Assembly: GCF_035046505.1 (NCBI RefSeq) | Contig: NC_089825.1 | Coordinates: 1,012,001 to 1,076,000 of the forward strand | DNA from: Tiliqua scincoides | Lineage: Eukaryota > Chordata > Lepidosauria > Squamata > Scincidae | Reading direction: 5' to 3' | DNA length: 64,000 bases | Shown here: positions 10,306-21,139 of the stretch, piece after piece | How positions within the stretch are numbered: position 1 is the first letter of the stretch | Layout of the letters: each line of letters starts with the position of its first letter | Program-made: the position numbers and the translations under genes | The notes under the pieces: model-generated | What the model saw: only the letters and a program-made list of their open reading frames with translations | The model's database searches: none | What the model was told of the DNA's origin: nothing

Positions 10306-11847
10306 ATGAATGTCTGGGAGATCATCCTTTGTGCTTTCTTGGCATTTCTTTTAGCAGTTGTACTTGGGGGGCTAAATATCGCTGGAGTATTCCGCAAGTG
10401 GAGGCTGAAGGAACCCCCACTGGACAAAGGCTTCATCCCATGGCTGGGACATGCGTTACATTTCAGGAAGAACCCAGTAGAGTTCTTGGAAAGGATGCAG
10501 AAGAAACATGGAAATATCTTCACAGTCCTTCTTGGTGGCAATTACTTACATGTTGTGATGGACCCTCACACTTACGGAACAGTAATAAAGGAGTCAAAAG
10601 ACAAGCTAGATTTTGATACCTTTGCTTCAATGGTCGTGCTTAATGCATTTGGGTTTCGGCCAACTGAGTGTCATCATAAAGTTGTACAAACAATGAGCAA
10701 GAAGCATCTCAGAGGCAAGCGTCTAACTGATCTGAACCAGGTCATGATGGAGAAGTTGCAGGCGGTGCTGCTTCCCAGCCAGGACTCGAGCAGGAAGGAA
10801 AGGTCGTGGCAGGAGGACGGAGTCTTCAACTTCAGCTACAAAACCATCTTCCAGGCTGCGGTTATGTCTTTGTTTGGAACTGAGCCAGGTGAAGATGGGA
10901 AGACCAAAGAAAATGCGACTGAGCATAAAGTAACACAGTGGGATTTGTTGTTTGAAAATTTTAAGAAATTTGATCATATCTTTCCCCAGCTGGCTTTTGA
11001 TATGCTGGATCCTTTGGGTAAGAAAGAGGCAGAGACTTTGAGGAACTTTTTCTGGCACATGCTGTCTGTAGAAAAGATAGGTCACAAAGATAACATCAGC
11101 AGTTGGGTGACTGAGCAAGATCAGAGCATGGCTGAGACTGGAATGACGGAAAAGATGCGGACTCAATTTCAGCTGCTTCTCTTCTGGGCATCTCAAGCGA
11201 ATACGGGTCCAGCTACCTCCTGGCTTCTTGTGCATCTCTTGAAATATCCAGAAGCAATGAAGGCAGTGAGGGAAGAACTGGACAAAGTACTAAAAGAGAC
11301 TGGTCAGGAAGTGAAGCCTGGCAGCCCCTTCATCCAAGTGTCCTTGAACGCAATCAAAACTCCTTTTCTGGACAGCACAATAGAGGAAACTCTGCGCTTG
11401 AGAGCATCTTCTTTCATGTTCCGAGGTGTGGTGCAGGATATGGACCTTAGAACAGCCGACAGGAGAGAATACATGCTCCGGAAAGGAGACAATGTGCTTC
11501 TTGTCCCTTTCATAGGACTGCACCTGAATCCCGAAATTCACCCTGACCCTCACACTTTCAAATATGACAGGTTTGTGAAGCCAGATGGCACCAAGAAAGA
11601 ATTCTACAAGGATGGGAAAAAGCTGAAGTATCCCATTATGCCCTGGGGTGGTGGACCCTCCATGTGTCCTGGGAGGTTCTTTGCTATTAGTGAACTGAAA
11701 TTATTTGTAATCGTGATGCTCAGCTACTTTGATATGGAACTGGTGAACCAGGATGAGGACATACCACCATTTGATGATGGCCGCTTTGGGCTTGGAGTCG
11801 TTCCACCTACTCATGACATCCAGTTCAGGTATCGGCTGAAATTCTAA
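10306..11847 (+). CDS. CYP8B1: CYP8B1, sterol 12-alpha-hydroxylase (copy 1)
   Basis: Single-exon cytochrome P450 of 513 residues, close to the roughly 500 of mammalian CYP8B1, which is also intronless. The family hydroxylates C12 of 7-alpha-hydroxy-4-cholesten-3-one in the endoplasmic reticulum, setting the proportion of cholic-type bile acids. Visible parts: N-terminal membrane anchor (about 4-26), proline-rich hinge with EPPLDKG and PWLGH (36-49), I-helix ASQANTGP (295-302) of the CYP7/CYP8 type, ExxR as E361-R364, YDRF (420-423), and the haem loop PWGGGPSMCPGR (446-457) with Cys454 as predicted iron ligand. I chose the ATG that gives MNVWEII. The frame stays open 26 codons upstream, but that earlier ATG lies before the TATA-like box, and MNVWEII starts directly with the anchor and has A at -3. 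No canonical AATAAA is seen in the first 600 bases after the stop. No disabling change is visible. CYP8B1 identity rests on recalled human protein features and the intronless structure. Confidence 0.95.
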   Translation: MNVWEIILCAFLAFLLAVVLGGLNIAGVFRKWRLKEPPLDKGFIPWLGHALHFRKNPVEFLERMQKKHGNIFTVLLGGNYLHVVMDPHTYGTVIKESKDKLDFDTFASMVVLNAFGFRPTECHHKVVQTMSKKHLRGKRLTDLNQVMMEKLQAVLLPSQDSSRKERSWQEDGVFNFSYKTIFQAAVMSLFGTEPGEDGKTKENATEHKVTQWDLLFENFKKFDHIFPQLAFDMLDPLGKKEAETLRNFFWHMLSVEKIGHKDNISSWVTEQDQSMAETGMTEKMRTQFQLLLFWASQANTGPATSWLLVHLLKYPEAMKAVREELDKVLKETGQEVKPGSPFIQVSLNAIKTPFLDSTIEETLRLRASSFMFRGVVQDMDLRTADRREYMLRKGDNVLLVPFIGLHLNPEIHPDPHTFKYDRFVKPDGTKKEFYKDGKKLKYPIMPWGGGPSMCPGRFFAISELKLFVIVMLSYFDMELVNQDEDIPPFDDGRFGLGVVPPTHDIQFRYRLKF

Positions 11848-12000
11848 AGGGAAAGAACAGTCATCCTGACTTTCACAAACATCTAATGTATTGGCTTGAA
11901 GTAATTCACTCTGTTGGATCCTGTTAGGAAATATCTTAAAATATCTTCAGAAAGGTTTCTTATGAATGTGCAATTTTTTACTAGCAGGGTTAAAAGGCAC

Positions 12001-12218
12001 CAGTAGCATAGCTAGAGGGGGTGCAAAACACTAATCCTTGCATAGCACCTCACTGCAGCATGCAAGTAGCCCCTCCCCTCCCCTTCAGAGCCATTCTGCG
12101 CCTCTGCAAATGGTCTAGCAGCCCAGAATGGCACAAAGGAAAGGGGGAGGGGTCTCTTGCATGTTGCAGTGAGGCCCCATGCAAAAATTAGTGTTTTGCA
12201 GCCCCTCTGGCTACGCTG
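12001..12218. mobile_element. hAT fold-back MITE in CYP8B1 3' flank
   Basis: 218 bp between the 8-bp TSDs AAAGGCAC (11993-12000) and AGAGGCAC (12219-12226). Long inverted repeats: CAGTAGCATAGCTAGAGGGG at one end, CAGCGTAGCCAGAGGGGCTG on the other strand, and complementary interiors, so it can fold into a near full-length hairpin. It begins about 150 bases after the CYP8B1 stop and may lie in the 3' untranslated region. Confidence 0.88.
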
Positions 12219-12226
12219 AGAGGCAC

Positions 12227-12455
12227 CTTTTCAATGGTAACTCTTGTATTTAGCATTTAGGGTGCAACTGGTCCTATTCAGCCCTGTACAGCATCCTTTC
12301 TAGTGGCTGTTTGCTGGTGTCACTTTTGCATCTTTTTAGACTGGGAGACCTTTGGGGTCAGGGAACCATTTTCCCCCCACTGATTTTGCTGTGTTAATCA
12401 CTTTGTGAACTTTTCTTGAAATGCAGTATATAAATATTTTTCATAATAGTAACAA
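12227..12455 (-). repeat. SINE-like repeat downstream of CYP8B1
   Basis: Minus strand reads TATTTATATACTGCATTTCA, then CAGTCTAAAAAGATGCAAAA and AAAAGGTGCCTCT, matching the insert at 24905-25190, which has its own TSD. Family name not known to me. Confidence 0.6.
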
Positions 12456-12763
12456 CAAAAGCTGAAGTCCAAGGGGGTATCCGTGGATTTTGTAACCAGC
12501 AAGAGGAGGGGAGTACAGAGCTGTCTCCAACATTTTTAACTGTTGTGCCATTGGAGATTTGGAGTACTGCGGTTGAAGACGGCTGGAAAACTCTTCTGGG
12601 TTCTGCAACTCTGTTTCTAGGGCAACTGTCTATATCTGCCAGTGGAGGAAGAGGAACAGATGATTCATCAATACAGACAGTTGCCCTAGAAACAGAACCC
12701 GAAACAGTCTCTCAGAAGCCAGAAGTGACATCACAAGAGGCAAAAAACCATAGAGAGTTCACA

Positions 12764-13857
12764 TTGTATTGGCAACCTTCAGTCTCGAAAGACTATGGTA
12801 TCGCGCTCTGAAAGGTGGTTCTGGCACAGCGTCTAGTGTGGCTGAAAAGGCCAATCCGGGAGTGACAATCCCTTCCACACCGGGAGCAAGTGCAGTCTGT
12901 CCCTGGTCTGTCTCCCTGGCTATGGGCCTTCCTTCTTTGCCTCTTAGCCTCAGACTGTTGGCAAAGTGTCTCTTCAAACTGGGAAAGGCCATGCTGCACA
13001 GCCTGCCTCCCAGCGGGCCGCTCAGAGGCCAGGGTTTCCCACTTGTTGAGGTCCATCCCTAAGGCCTTCAGATCCCTCTTGCAGATGTCCTTGTATCGCA
13101 GCTGTGGTCTACCTGTAGGGCGCTTTCCTTGCACGAGTTCTCCATAGAGGAGATCCTTTGGGATCCGGCCATCATCCATTCTCACAACATGACCGAGCCA
13201 TCGCAGGCATCTCTGTTTCAGCAGTGAATACATGCTAGGGATTCCAGCACGTTCCAGGACTGTGTTGTTTGGAACTTTGTCCTGCCAGGTGATGCTGAGG
13301 ATGCGTCGGAGGCAGCGCATGTGGAAAGCGCTCAGTTTCCTCTCCTGTTGTGAGCAGAGAGTCCATGACTCGCTGCAGTACAGAAGTGTACTCAGGATGC
13401 AAGCTCTGTAGACCTGGATCTTGGTATGTTCCGTCAGCTTCTTGTTGGACCAGACTCTCTTTGTGAGTCTGGAAAACGTGGTAGCTGCTTTACCGATGCA
13501 CTTGTTTAGCTCGGTATCGAGAGAAAGAGTGTCGGAGATCGTTGAGCCAAGGTACACAAAGTCATGGACAACCTCCAGTTCATGCTCAGAGATTGTAATG
13601 CAGGGAGGTGAGTCCACATCCTGAACCATGACCTGTGTTTTCTTCAGGCTGATTGTCAGTCCAAAATCTTGGCAGGCCTTGCTAAAACGATCCATGAGCT
13701 GCTGGAGATCTTTGGCAGAGTGGGTAGTGACAGCTGCATCGTCGGCAAAGAGGAAGTCACGCAGACATTTCAGTTGGACTTTGGATTTTGCTCTCAGCCT
13801 GGAGAGGTTGAAGAGCTTTCCGTCTGATCTGGTCCGGAGATAGATGCCTTCTGTTGC
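12764..13857 (-). mobile_element. LINE 3' portion, FADD-type reverse transcriptase (LINE-X)
   Basis: 5'-truncated insertion between the 8-bp TSD AGTTCACA (12756-12763, 13858-13865). The minus-strand frame has FADDAAVTTHSAKDL (the catalytic reverse transcriptase motif), ISLKKTQVM, VYLGSTISD, RWLGHVVRMDDGRIPKDL, and a C-terminal cysteine/histidine motif CTCSRCGRDCHSRIGLFSHT. About 300 codons are open (12793-13695). The 3' end is GACTGAAGGTTGCCAA plus a short simple tail. Related fragments are at 18907-19617, 42305-42900 and 43626-43973. It is neither CR1 nor L1; an RTE- or Ingi/Vingi-like clade is possible but not settled. Confidence 0.85.
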
Positions 13858-13865
13858 AGTTCACA

Positions 13866-14109
13866 GTAATGCTTCTAAGATTCCTGATGATTTGAAAAAT
13901 ACTTGTGACGTAATGGATCACTTTAGCTCTCAGCAGTTTAGGGACCAGTTGACTTTTGGCCTCTCTATCTCTTGCCATGTTACCTACCTCCTAGGAATGT
14001 TGTGAAGATGAGTACTCCGAGTATTTAGATGGAAGGACAGCTCACTTATGGAAATAATAATTGTTCAGAGAAAGGGCCTTTTTTATGATTACAACTCTGT
14101 AAAGTGCTT
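13866..14109. other. No recognised feature
   Basis: Unrecognised sequence between the LINE and a SINE. Confidence 0.35.
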
Positions 14110-14288
14110 GGGAAGCTGCCTTCAACAGTTGGACCTTTGTCCACTTAGCTCAGTACTGCCGACACTGACTGTCTGTGGCTCTCCCGTGTAGGGTTTTTTC
14201 CCCCTGCGAAACCTGGGGGTGCTGCCAGGGATTGGACATGGAACCTTCTGCATGCAAAGCAGCCATTCTACCCCTGAGCTACAGTCCC
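14110..14288 (-). mobile_element. tRNA-derived SINE
   Basis: Minus strand begins GACTGTAGCTCAGGGGTAGA and continues CTGCTTTGCATGCAGAAGGT with TCCAATCCCTGGCA, an alanine-tRNA-like head with A and B box resemblance. The tail then reads CAGTACTGAGCTAAGTGGAC and AAGGCAGCTTCCC. This is the common squamate SINE form. Confidence 0.8.
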
Positions 14289-14625
14289 TTCTCCTAACAC
14301 CCGTAGGTCTGTTTTCTTAGCCATGTGACAGAGAAAGGAGGCTGAGAGCTTATAAGGCCACCTGGTGAGCACACAGGAGTCAGTGAAATATGAACATGGT
14401 GCATCGCTGAGCCTCCATTCGACATCAGCTTGTGCTTACAATACAACAACAGTACAGATTCCTGCCTTTCAATGTCGATGAGACATGAACTTCTGCACCT
14501 CTCTGATTGTTAAACCAGTCCCACTGTCTTTGCCCAGTGACAATAGCGATGCTCTTACATGTTCAGTTATTGCACATTTCCGCTTCAATAGCAATAAAGT
14601 TGCCCTTGCAATACCTATTGTACAT

Positions 14626-15688
14626 TCATTTTCCAGTATTTCTTTGCTTTTTCGCATATCCACCACATATAATAAAAAATTCCCTCAATTCCTTACTTAT
14701 CCAACATTTGTCGTCATCAGGGTACATTTTTACTATTTTCTCTGGAATTAAATACCATCTATAAATTATTTTATATAATTTCTCTTTCAAAGAATAACCC
14801 TTTTAGTTATCTTAATACCACTTTAATTTTTGCAATATTTGTGTTCCAAGTTTTCATTTACATCTACTTTGATTTAATATAATTAATGGAATACTCTTCA
14901 TTTCTAAAAATAATTTGGTCCATTAATATCTACAAAAGGAAAAAAAACATTCTACTTGTTGTTCAGCCATTTTCACTTTCTTTCTTAGTACTTCCTTTGT
15001 TCTCTGTCTTATTGGTGTTTTCCTTCTTTCTCCTCCCACTGCTCCTTCCACTTCTTCTTTTTCTTCTTAACTTTCTCAAATTTCTTAACCCCTCTCTTTT
15101 CATCTTTCTTTTTCTTCACTCTGTTCTTTTTGGATTTAATCCAAAAATTCTTCCTCTTCTCGAAACCACATGCTCTCTGAACGTTCTCTCTTTCTTCTTC
15201 CTTAAAATTCTTAATTCTGATAATGATGATTGCTTTCTCCACCTCTGTCCCATTTCAAAAATCTCCACTTCTTTAGTTTCATCCAAGATTTGATCCATTC
15301 TTTTTTCTTGTCTATTATTTGTAATCTGTTCCTGCATGCTTGTCAGGGAGGAGTTTATTTGCTTCATTTGTTCAGATAATTTTCTGACCTGTTGCTTCAT
15401 TCCACTTCTGAAATCCCACAACAAATCCATTAATAAGGACTGACTTTTGCTAACATCCTTTAAATTTTTAAATACCATTCTTATCAATATCAAATCAAGC
15501 CAATATATCTCTGGCTGTAAAAAACAGAGATAAAATGCTCCAACAATTAAAAAACAACAACCAACTCTCATTATCTTGTTTCACCTTCTTGAAGGGCTAA
15601 TTTCCAATTTTTATATCCAAAAAGTGTAAGTCAATACTTCACTTCCAGTCAATAACAATGCGAAATCAGTCAAACAATTAAAGAGTCC
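14626..15688 (-). mobile_element. L1 relic, truncated at the inverted-repeat breakpoint
   Basis: Inverted duplicate of the L1 at 8350-9828, with its 5' TSD copy at 15689-15703. It stops at 14626, where the inner inverted repeat was joined, so about 420 bases of its 3' end are missing. Confidence 0.82.
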
Positions 15689-16049
15689 CTGATGACCATT
15701 TTTAAAGGTCAAACACAATTGCAGCGCCAGCATGTCGGGGTGATTAGACAAAGCGCTGTTAAAGTGTTGCAGGGCTGCTGTGTCTTTTGAATGAACACCT
15801 CTTCTCTCAGGTTCAGCTGGGTTAATGCTATACAGAGGTGTTTGTTTCCAGTGAGGAAACTAGGATTACAGCCAGAGACGCCCTTGGGCTGGCGAAGGGA
15901 CGCCCGCTGGCCTGCAGAGGCTGAATTCAGCCTCCGTGTTGACTTGGGCATGGAGCTTTCTGTTGGCCAAGCTTGGAAGACACAAGGCTCTGGCGTGGGT
16001 GGGGAGGAAGTGGGGTGAAGGGGAAAGGGAGGCATTCTGGGGTGGGGGA

Positions 16050-16369
16050 GGGTGGGCAGAGGGCGGTCCTCGGGGTTGGCGGACGGGCAGGCAGGAAGGA
16101 AGTGGGAAGCGGGGCTGGAATCATGCTGGATCGTAGCCCCCTTTCCTGAACAGCGCGAAGCGACTGCAAGCCACTCCACTCTTCTCTGACTTATGCCACC
16201 TCTGGAGGGGGTGCATGTCCGAAGAGATCCATTGGGGCTGCAGTGGCTTACCTAGGGGTAAGGGGAGGAGCTTCCTTGCCTCCGGCTGAGCCACTTTGGG
16301 GCCCTGCCTTGTGCTGGATACAGCGCTGGCCTCCTGGCCTGCCTGTTCCAGCACAAGATAGGATTGCAC
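16050..16369 (-). repeat. Unclassified interspersed repeat, family U (U4)
   Basis: Minus-strand relative of U1 and U2, ending on the plus strand in GGCCTGCCTGTTCCAGCACA and GGATTGCAC. It is independent of the segmental duplication, confirming that U is a dispersed family. Confidence 0.5.
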
Positions 16370-17823
16370 TGGAAGTCTCACAGAGCAAAATGGTAAGTGT
16401 TCTGTCAGTGTTCTGCTAAGTAAGATAAATAACACCGTTTTCAAACACCTGTAGCTATTAATTGTAACTGGGGGCAGATGAATAAGCCTCTGATTTGTCC
16501 CCTAAATTCTCTCTGCTCTAGGATCACTAAATGTGGAAAAGAGAAATGATTTGGAAACTTTTCACAGCTGCTTGTAGCTCAGAGATGGGGAGATCTTTCT
16601 ATTCTAGCTTTGAACATGGAGCTGTAATGACAAAGCTCACAGAAGCTGTTGGACTGGGAGAAAGGAAACGACCCCCCCCTTTCCCAATGGACTCCTTCCC
16701 ATAGAATTTATGGAGCAAAGATAGAATTTAGATCTAAATAGAAGTGTTAGATGAGAAGACATCTTTTTAATAAAGCCACAGAAGTGGTCAGATTGGCCTC
16801 TCTCCATTCATTATGCAGTTGTGGCTTTTGTATTGTTCTACACCAGTGGTTCTCAAACTGGTGGGTCGCGACCCACCAGTTCATAACACTTCCCCTTTAA
16901 GGGGTGGGGGAAGGGGAGGGGAGGTGAGGGGGGTGCTTTTCACTTACTTTTTAAATGTAGGGCTGCAGTAGGCTGCAGGAGGTGCGGGCAGTGCTCCCCA
17001 TCAGCCATCAAAGTGGAATCAGCCATCAAAGTGGGCGCAAAGCACTTCCATTTCACAGGAGAATCTTTGCGCCTGCTTTTATTGTAGATTCCACGCCTCA
17101 GGGAGCACTGCGGAGGGCTGTACAGGGCTCCCCACACCTCCTGCAGCCTGCTGCAGCCCTACATTTAAAAAGCAAATGCAAAGCACCCCCCTTGTCCCCC
17201 TTAGCGACGTGATCCTGCAGATCGCTTCGCTGCCCTAGTTAAGAAGTTACTACTTAAGGAGATTCCCGCAAGAAGTTACAGAGGGAGTAAAGCTCCCTCA
17301 AAGTTTAATGATGTATCCTGTTCTACATCGTTAGATTGGTATCTGACATTACTATCAAGGCTTTAATTGGAAAAGTCCAGCTATTGTTACTTTGATAAGC
17401 CTTTGTTCTTACTTACAAGTAACTTAAATCTCATATTTCAGATGGATTTATTGGACTATTGCTTTGTTTTTAAACTATTTAAATCTCACTCTTCAATTTA
17501 TGTTGATAACAGCCCAGTCCCTACCAAGTGAGGCGCTGGTAGAACATGTGTTCCACCTGTGTGCTGTTGCACAAACGCCATCAGCAGCTTTGTGACTGGT
17601 CAGTGTGCCAGGGAAAGAGCCTTCCCGCACGTGTCACTGGAGTGAAGGATGCCCACCAGACCACATAAGGCCAGTGCAGGGGCAGCAAAAGGGTGGGTGG
17701 AGCCCAGGTGGGGTCCCAGGTGGGATAAGCAGTGCTGAGGTGTGTTGTGTCCTGTCTCTCTTCCTGGGCCCAATCCACCTGCATAGATCAAGTTGAACCT
17801 GAGCCAGTGATATCAGTGGCACC
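16370..17823. other. No gene; hAT-like end near 16844
   Basis: Unrecognised, except CAGTGGTTCTCAAACTGGTG at 16844, a typical hAT terminus. A palindrome (GGTGGGTCGCGACCCACC) follows at once. I could not pair it confidently with a matching far end. Confidence 0.4.
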
Positions 17824-18554
17824 CAGGGCTTTTTTTGTAATAGAACGCACCGGAACGGCGTTCCTGCACCTTTTTTTATGCAGTCTCCGAAAGAACAAAA
17901 TGCATGGAGCCCTATGGAAAGTGAGTCGTAGCACTTGTTTACTCGTGAGTAGGTGTACTTGCCATAGTCTGTCAGAAAGGGCAGGCTGAGAGGAATCCAA
18001 GGACACCAGAATGGCCCCAATCCAATGAATGCAGCCTCCCAAAAACACCGGAGAAGGTCCCATCCCTCCCAGCTGCGAGCCTGAGCCAGAAACGAAGCCA
18101 CGTGGCCGCTTTTACTCGCTAGTAGTCCGTCCGAAAGGGCAGCTGAGAGGACTCCAAGGATATCAGAATGATCCTGATCCAATGAATGCAGCCCCCCAAA
18201 AACACAAAAGGGAGAAGGAGGTCCCTGCCTCCCTCCCAGCTGCAGTCTATTGAGCTGTATGGAAAGCAAGCAGCCTCACGTCATGTTTACTCATGAGTAG
18301 GCAGACGCGCCTTGGCTGTTGGTCAGGCCAGGCAAAGGGGAATGTGAGGACACCAGAATGGTCCCAATCCCATGGAGCTGGAGATACTCCAGAAGGCAGC
18401 CTCTCCCCCCCCCCCACTAAAAAGGACAAAAAAGAGGCTACAAAGCCAGGAGGGTCTTTTTCTTGATATGCCTGAAATAGAAGAACTTTAAACTGGGCAC
18501 TGGGGAGGACTGGAAATCTCACTGATTCTTTTTTTTTGGGGGGGGGGGGTTATT

Positions 18555-18785
18555 GCAGGCAGGCTACAGAGTAAGCTCCATTGACCACTATGGGACTTAC
18601 TTCAGAGTAGACATGCATAGGATTGGGCTCACAGGCTGCAATCCTACCCACACTTTCCTGAGAGTAAGCCCCATTGACCATTATGGGACTTACTTCAGAG
18701 TAGGCATGCATAGGCTTGTCCTCACAGGTGCAATCCTACCCACACTTTCCTGAGAGTAAGCCCCATTGACCACAATAGGACCACA
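18555..18785. repeat. Hairpin-monomer array in hAT element
   Basis: About two and a half regular units of roughly 92 bp with CTTACTTCAGAGTAGACATG and CCTGAGAGTAAGCCCCATTG. The most regular of the arrays in the window. Confidence 0.75.
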
Positions 18786-18906
18786 AATTGACCCCAACAA
18801 TCTTCAGAGTAGATTCACTTGGTGGAACAGGACTGGCTCCCCCTTATTTAATTATTTCTTTTAATTTAATTATTTATAATTATTTATTATATAATAAATA
18901 TATATA

Positions 18907-19617
18907 GTTGGACCAGACTCACAAAGAGAGTCTGGTCCAACAAGAAGCTGACGGAACATACCAAGATCCAGGTCTACAGAGCTTGCGTCCTGAGTACACT
19001 TCTGTACTGCAGCGAGTCATGGACTCTTCACTCACAACAGGAGAGGAAACTGAGCGCTTTCCACATGCGCTGCCTCCGACGCATCCTCGGCATTACCTGG
19101 CAGGACAAAGTTCCAAACAACACAGTCCTGGAACGTGCTGGAATCCCTAGCATGTATGCACTACTGAAACAGAGACGCCTGCGTTGGCTCGGTCATGTCA
19201 TGAGAATGGATGATGGCCGAATCCCAAAGGATCTCCTCTATGGAGAACTTGTGCAAGGAAAGCGCCCTACAGGTAGACCACAGCTGCGATACAAGGACAG
19301 CTGCAAGAGGGATCTGAAGGCCTTAGGGATGGACCTCAACAAGTGGGAAACCCTAGCCTCTAAGCGGCCCGCTTGGAGGCAGGCTGTGCAACATGGCCTT
19401 TCCCAGTTTGAAGAGACACTTGGCCAACAGACTGAGGCTAAGAGACAAAGAAGGAAGGCCCATAGCCAGGGAGACAGACCAGGGACAGACTGCACTTGCT
19501 CCCAGTGTGAAAGGGATTGTCACTCCCGGATTGGCCTTTTCAGCCACACTAGACGCTGTTCCAGAACCACCTTTCAGAGCGCGATACCAGAGTCTTTCGA
19601 GACTGAAGGTTGCCAAC
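18907..19617 (+). mobile_element. LINE-X 3' fragment
   Basis: Plus-strand copy of the LINE-X C-terminal part: RWLGHVMRMDDGRIPKDLL, then the CTCSQCERDCHSRIGLFSHT finger (one cysteine-proximal change) and the GACTGAAGGTTGCCAAC end. 5'-truncated. Confidence 0.85.
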
Positions 19618-20303
19618 TACTAATTATTTATTTTAATTTGCTTGATGATATCACTTCTGGCCATGACATCACTTCCAGTGGGTCCTGGACAGATTGTCAT
19701 TCTAAAAAGTGGGTCCCGGTGTGTATTGGAATCTCGGTAGATCTGGAAAGGAGGTAGGCTGTGGTGTCAGCAGTGGCCCCTTTAAGGGTAAGGCCTGGAC
19801 TTCCAGGGAGTGTGCTGCACAGCTGCAGCCACTTGAAGGCAACAGGGCCCTCAGGGATATAAGGAGCACCAGAGGCAGGAAGGGTTTGTGGGCAGCAGAA
19901 GGAGGAAAGCTTGAGGCAGGGGAGACTGGATTAATGGACTGCTGGTGGACTGATTGGTGAATGGACTTTGGAGACTGCTGGAGACACTGGAGTTTGGTGT
20001 GTGGCGTGTGGCTGCTGTGCCCAAGACCTGCTGAGGACCAAGGGTAGTGGAGTGGAGTGGAGTGGAGTGGAGGCTGCTGGCAGGAGAAAGGACATCTGCA
20101 GGTTGAACAGGTGAGCTACCCTGGAGGTGGGGTCCAGCAGGACTGCAGGGCAGAACCAGGGTCATTTGTTGGGGAAAAGAAGGGGAGCTAATTTGCTTAA
20201 ATTGGGCATAATTCTCCAGGCAGAGCTTGGCCTTGGAATCTGGCAAAACAAGGTGCTAAAAGTTTGAGAACTGCTGCCATAAGTTGTTAGTAAGTTGACA
20301 CAG
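19618..20303. other. Unclassified insert with TATA-like motif
   Basis: Contains pieces of a hAT MITE (TCACTTCCAGTGGGTCCTGG near 19670, AGTTTGAGAACTGCTG near 20261). About 500 bases of unrecognised GC-rich sequence lie between, with GGATATAAGGAGCACC and a GGAGT pentamer run (20048-20074). Confidence 0.4.
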
Positions 20304-20350
20304 GTGCGTGCGTGCGTGCGTGCGTGCGTGTGTGTGTGTGTGTGTGTGTG
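20304..20350. repeat. (GTGC)n/(GT)n microsatellite
   Basis: Tetranucleotide run passing into a dinucleotide run. Confidence 0.9.
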
Positions 20351-21139
20351 ACTCTACAAGTTTTCAAAATCATTAAATCAGAATTTGGAGGAACAATACC
20401 ATCATGTTTTATATCAGTCTATGCATAATTTTGTGCAGAATGCAGTGAAACAAACCACATTGAAATATCTGTGTTCTAACGAAAGGTACAACCAATAAAC
20501 CAGTGGGGGCAGGGCAATGGTATATCACCATGCCCACCAGCTGGGGCATTGCCCTGCCCACTGCATGGGGTGATGCACAGGCCTCCTGCACCGGGTGATG
20601 CGAATCCTAGTGACGCCACTGGGGTGCTGATTCCAAAAATGGCATCAGTTTTCCCCTATCATTTCTAGTTTTGGAAATATGGCATAGTCTTGTCAGTGAA
20701 TGGTTCAAGGAGCTTCCTCATGAGGAAGCCTATGCTATGGCCATTTTTGGAATCAGCAACCCAAAGTCATAAAAAAACCACCATAAATTTTGATAAAATG
20801 TTTTTCTGACCCTCAGTTTTGCAAGTCTTTGATATAGATTAAAGATCGTCCTGAACTATTTTTGATCGTGCTGAACTAATTGGCTGTCATGAGCCAATTT
20901 CAGGTAGGTCCCCATTCATTTCAATATTTTATTTTTAATATATCTGTATTCAATAGTGTTGAATGCCTTTTTGTTATCCTCTCTGTACGTGTTAATCACG
21001 TGTTGTCTAGTTGTATCTTATTACCTATTTCTCCAATAAAAATGGTTTAAAAATAAATAAATAAAAGATTAACAAGTTGTGAGTTCCTGCACCTTTTTTC
21101 TTTTTTCTTTTTTTTACAAAAAAAAACACTGCTGGCACC

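Larger units (their letters stand above)
1..15312 (+). repeat. Left arm of outer inverted repeat (with CYP8B1)
   Basis: The reverse complement of this segment recurs at 44041-59347. The left end is set by the window edge and the duplication may extend beyond it. The right end is sharp: after position 15312, inside an L1 relic, this copy continues the L1 while the other arm changes to unrelated sequence before 44041. The arms differ by scattered substitutions and small indels, including a 10-base deletion in a LINE, and total length differs by only about 5 bases. Confidence 0.9.
17824..21131. mobile_element. hAT-type element, same family as 5519-7110, with nested inserts
   Basis: Ends CAGGGCTTTTTTTGTAATAG at the left and, on the other strand, CAGTGTTTTTTTTTGTAAAA at the right. 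It is flanked by near-identical 8-bp TSDs GTGGCACC (17816-17823) and CTGGCACC (21132-21139). The interior holds a hairpin-monomer array (18555-18785), a LINE-X fragment (18907-19617) and a microsatellite (20304-20350). No transposase is visible. Confidence 0.72.

Noticed and set aside
10723-11235. Antisense frame within CYP8B1 (170 codons)
   Set aside because: Shadow of the P450 gene on the other strand; same for 48105-48617.
14110-14288. tRNA-Ala gene
   Set aside because: The head resembles tRNA-Ala but the acceptor stem does not pair and a SINE body follows; called a tRNA-derived SINE.
14886-15293. Phe/Leu-rich membrane-like frames (also 8742-9041, 44060-44464, 50300-50599)
   Set aside because: Antisense shadows of the lysine- and purine-rich L1 ORF1-like region.
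19722-20250. Possible solo LTR
   Set aside because: TATA-like motif and LTR-like feel only; I found no TG/CA ends, flanking duplication or primer-binding site. The same applies to 21800-22500.
16844-20276. One hAT element from CAGTGGTTCTCAAACTG to GAGAACTGCTG
   Set aside because: No matching TSD, and it would cross the boundary of the better supported element 17824-21131.
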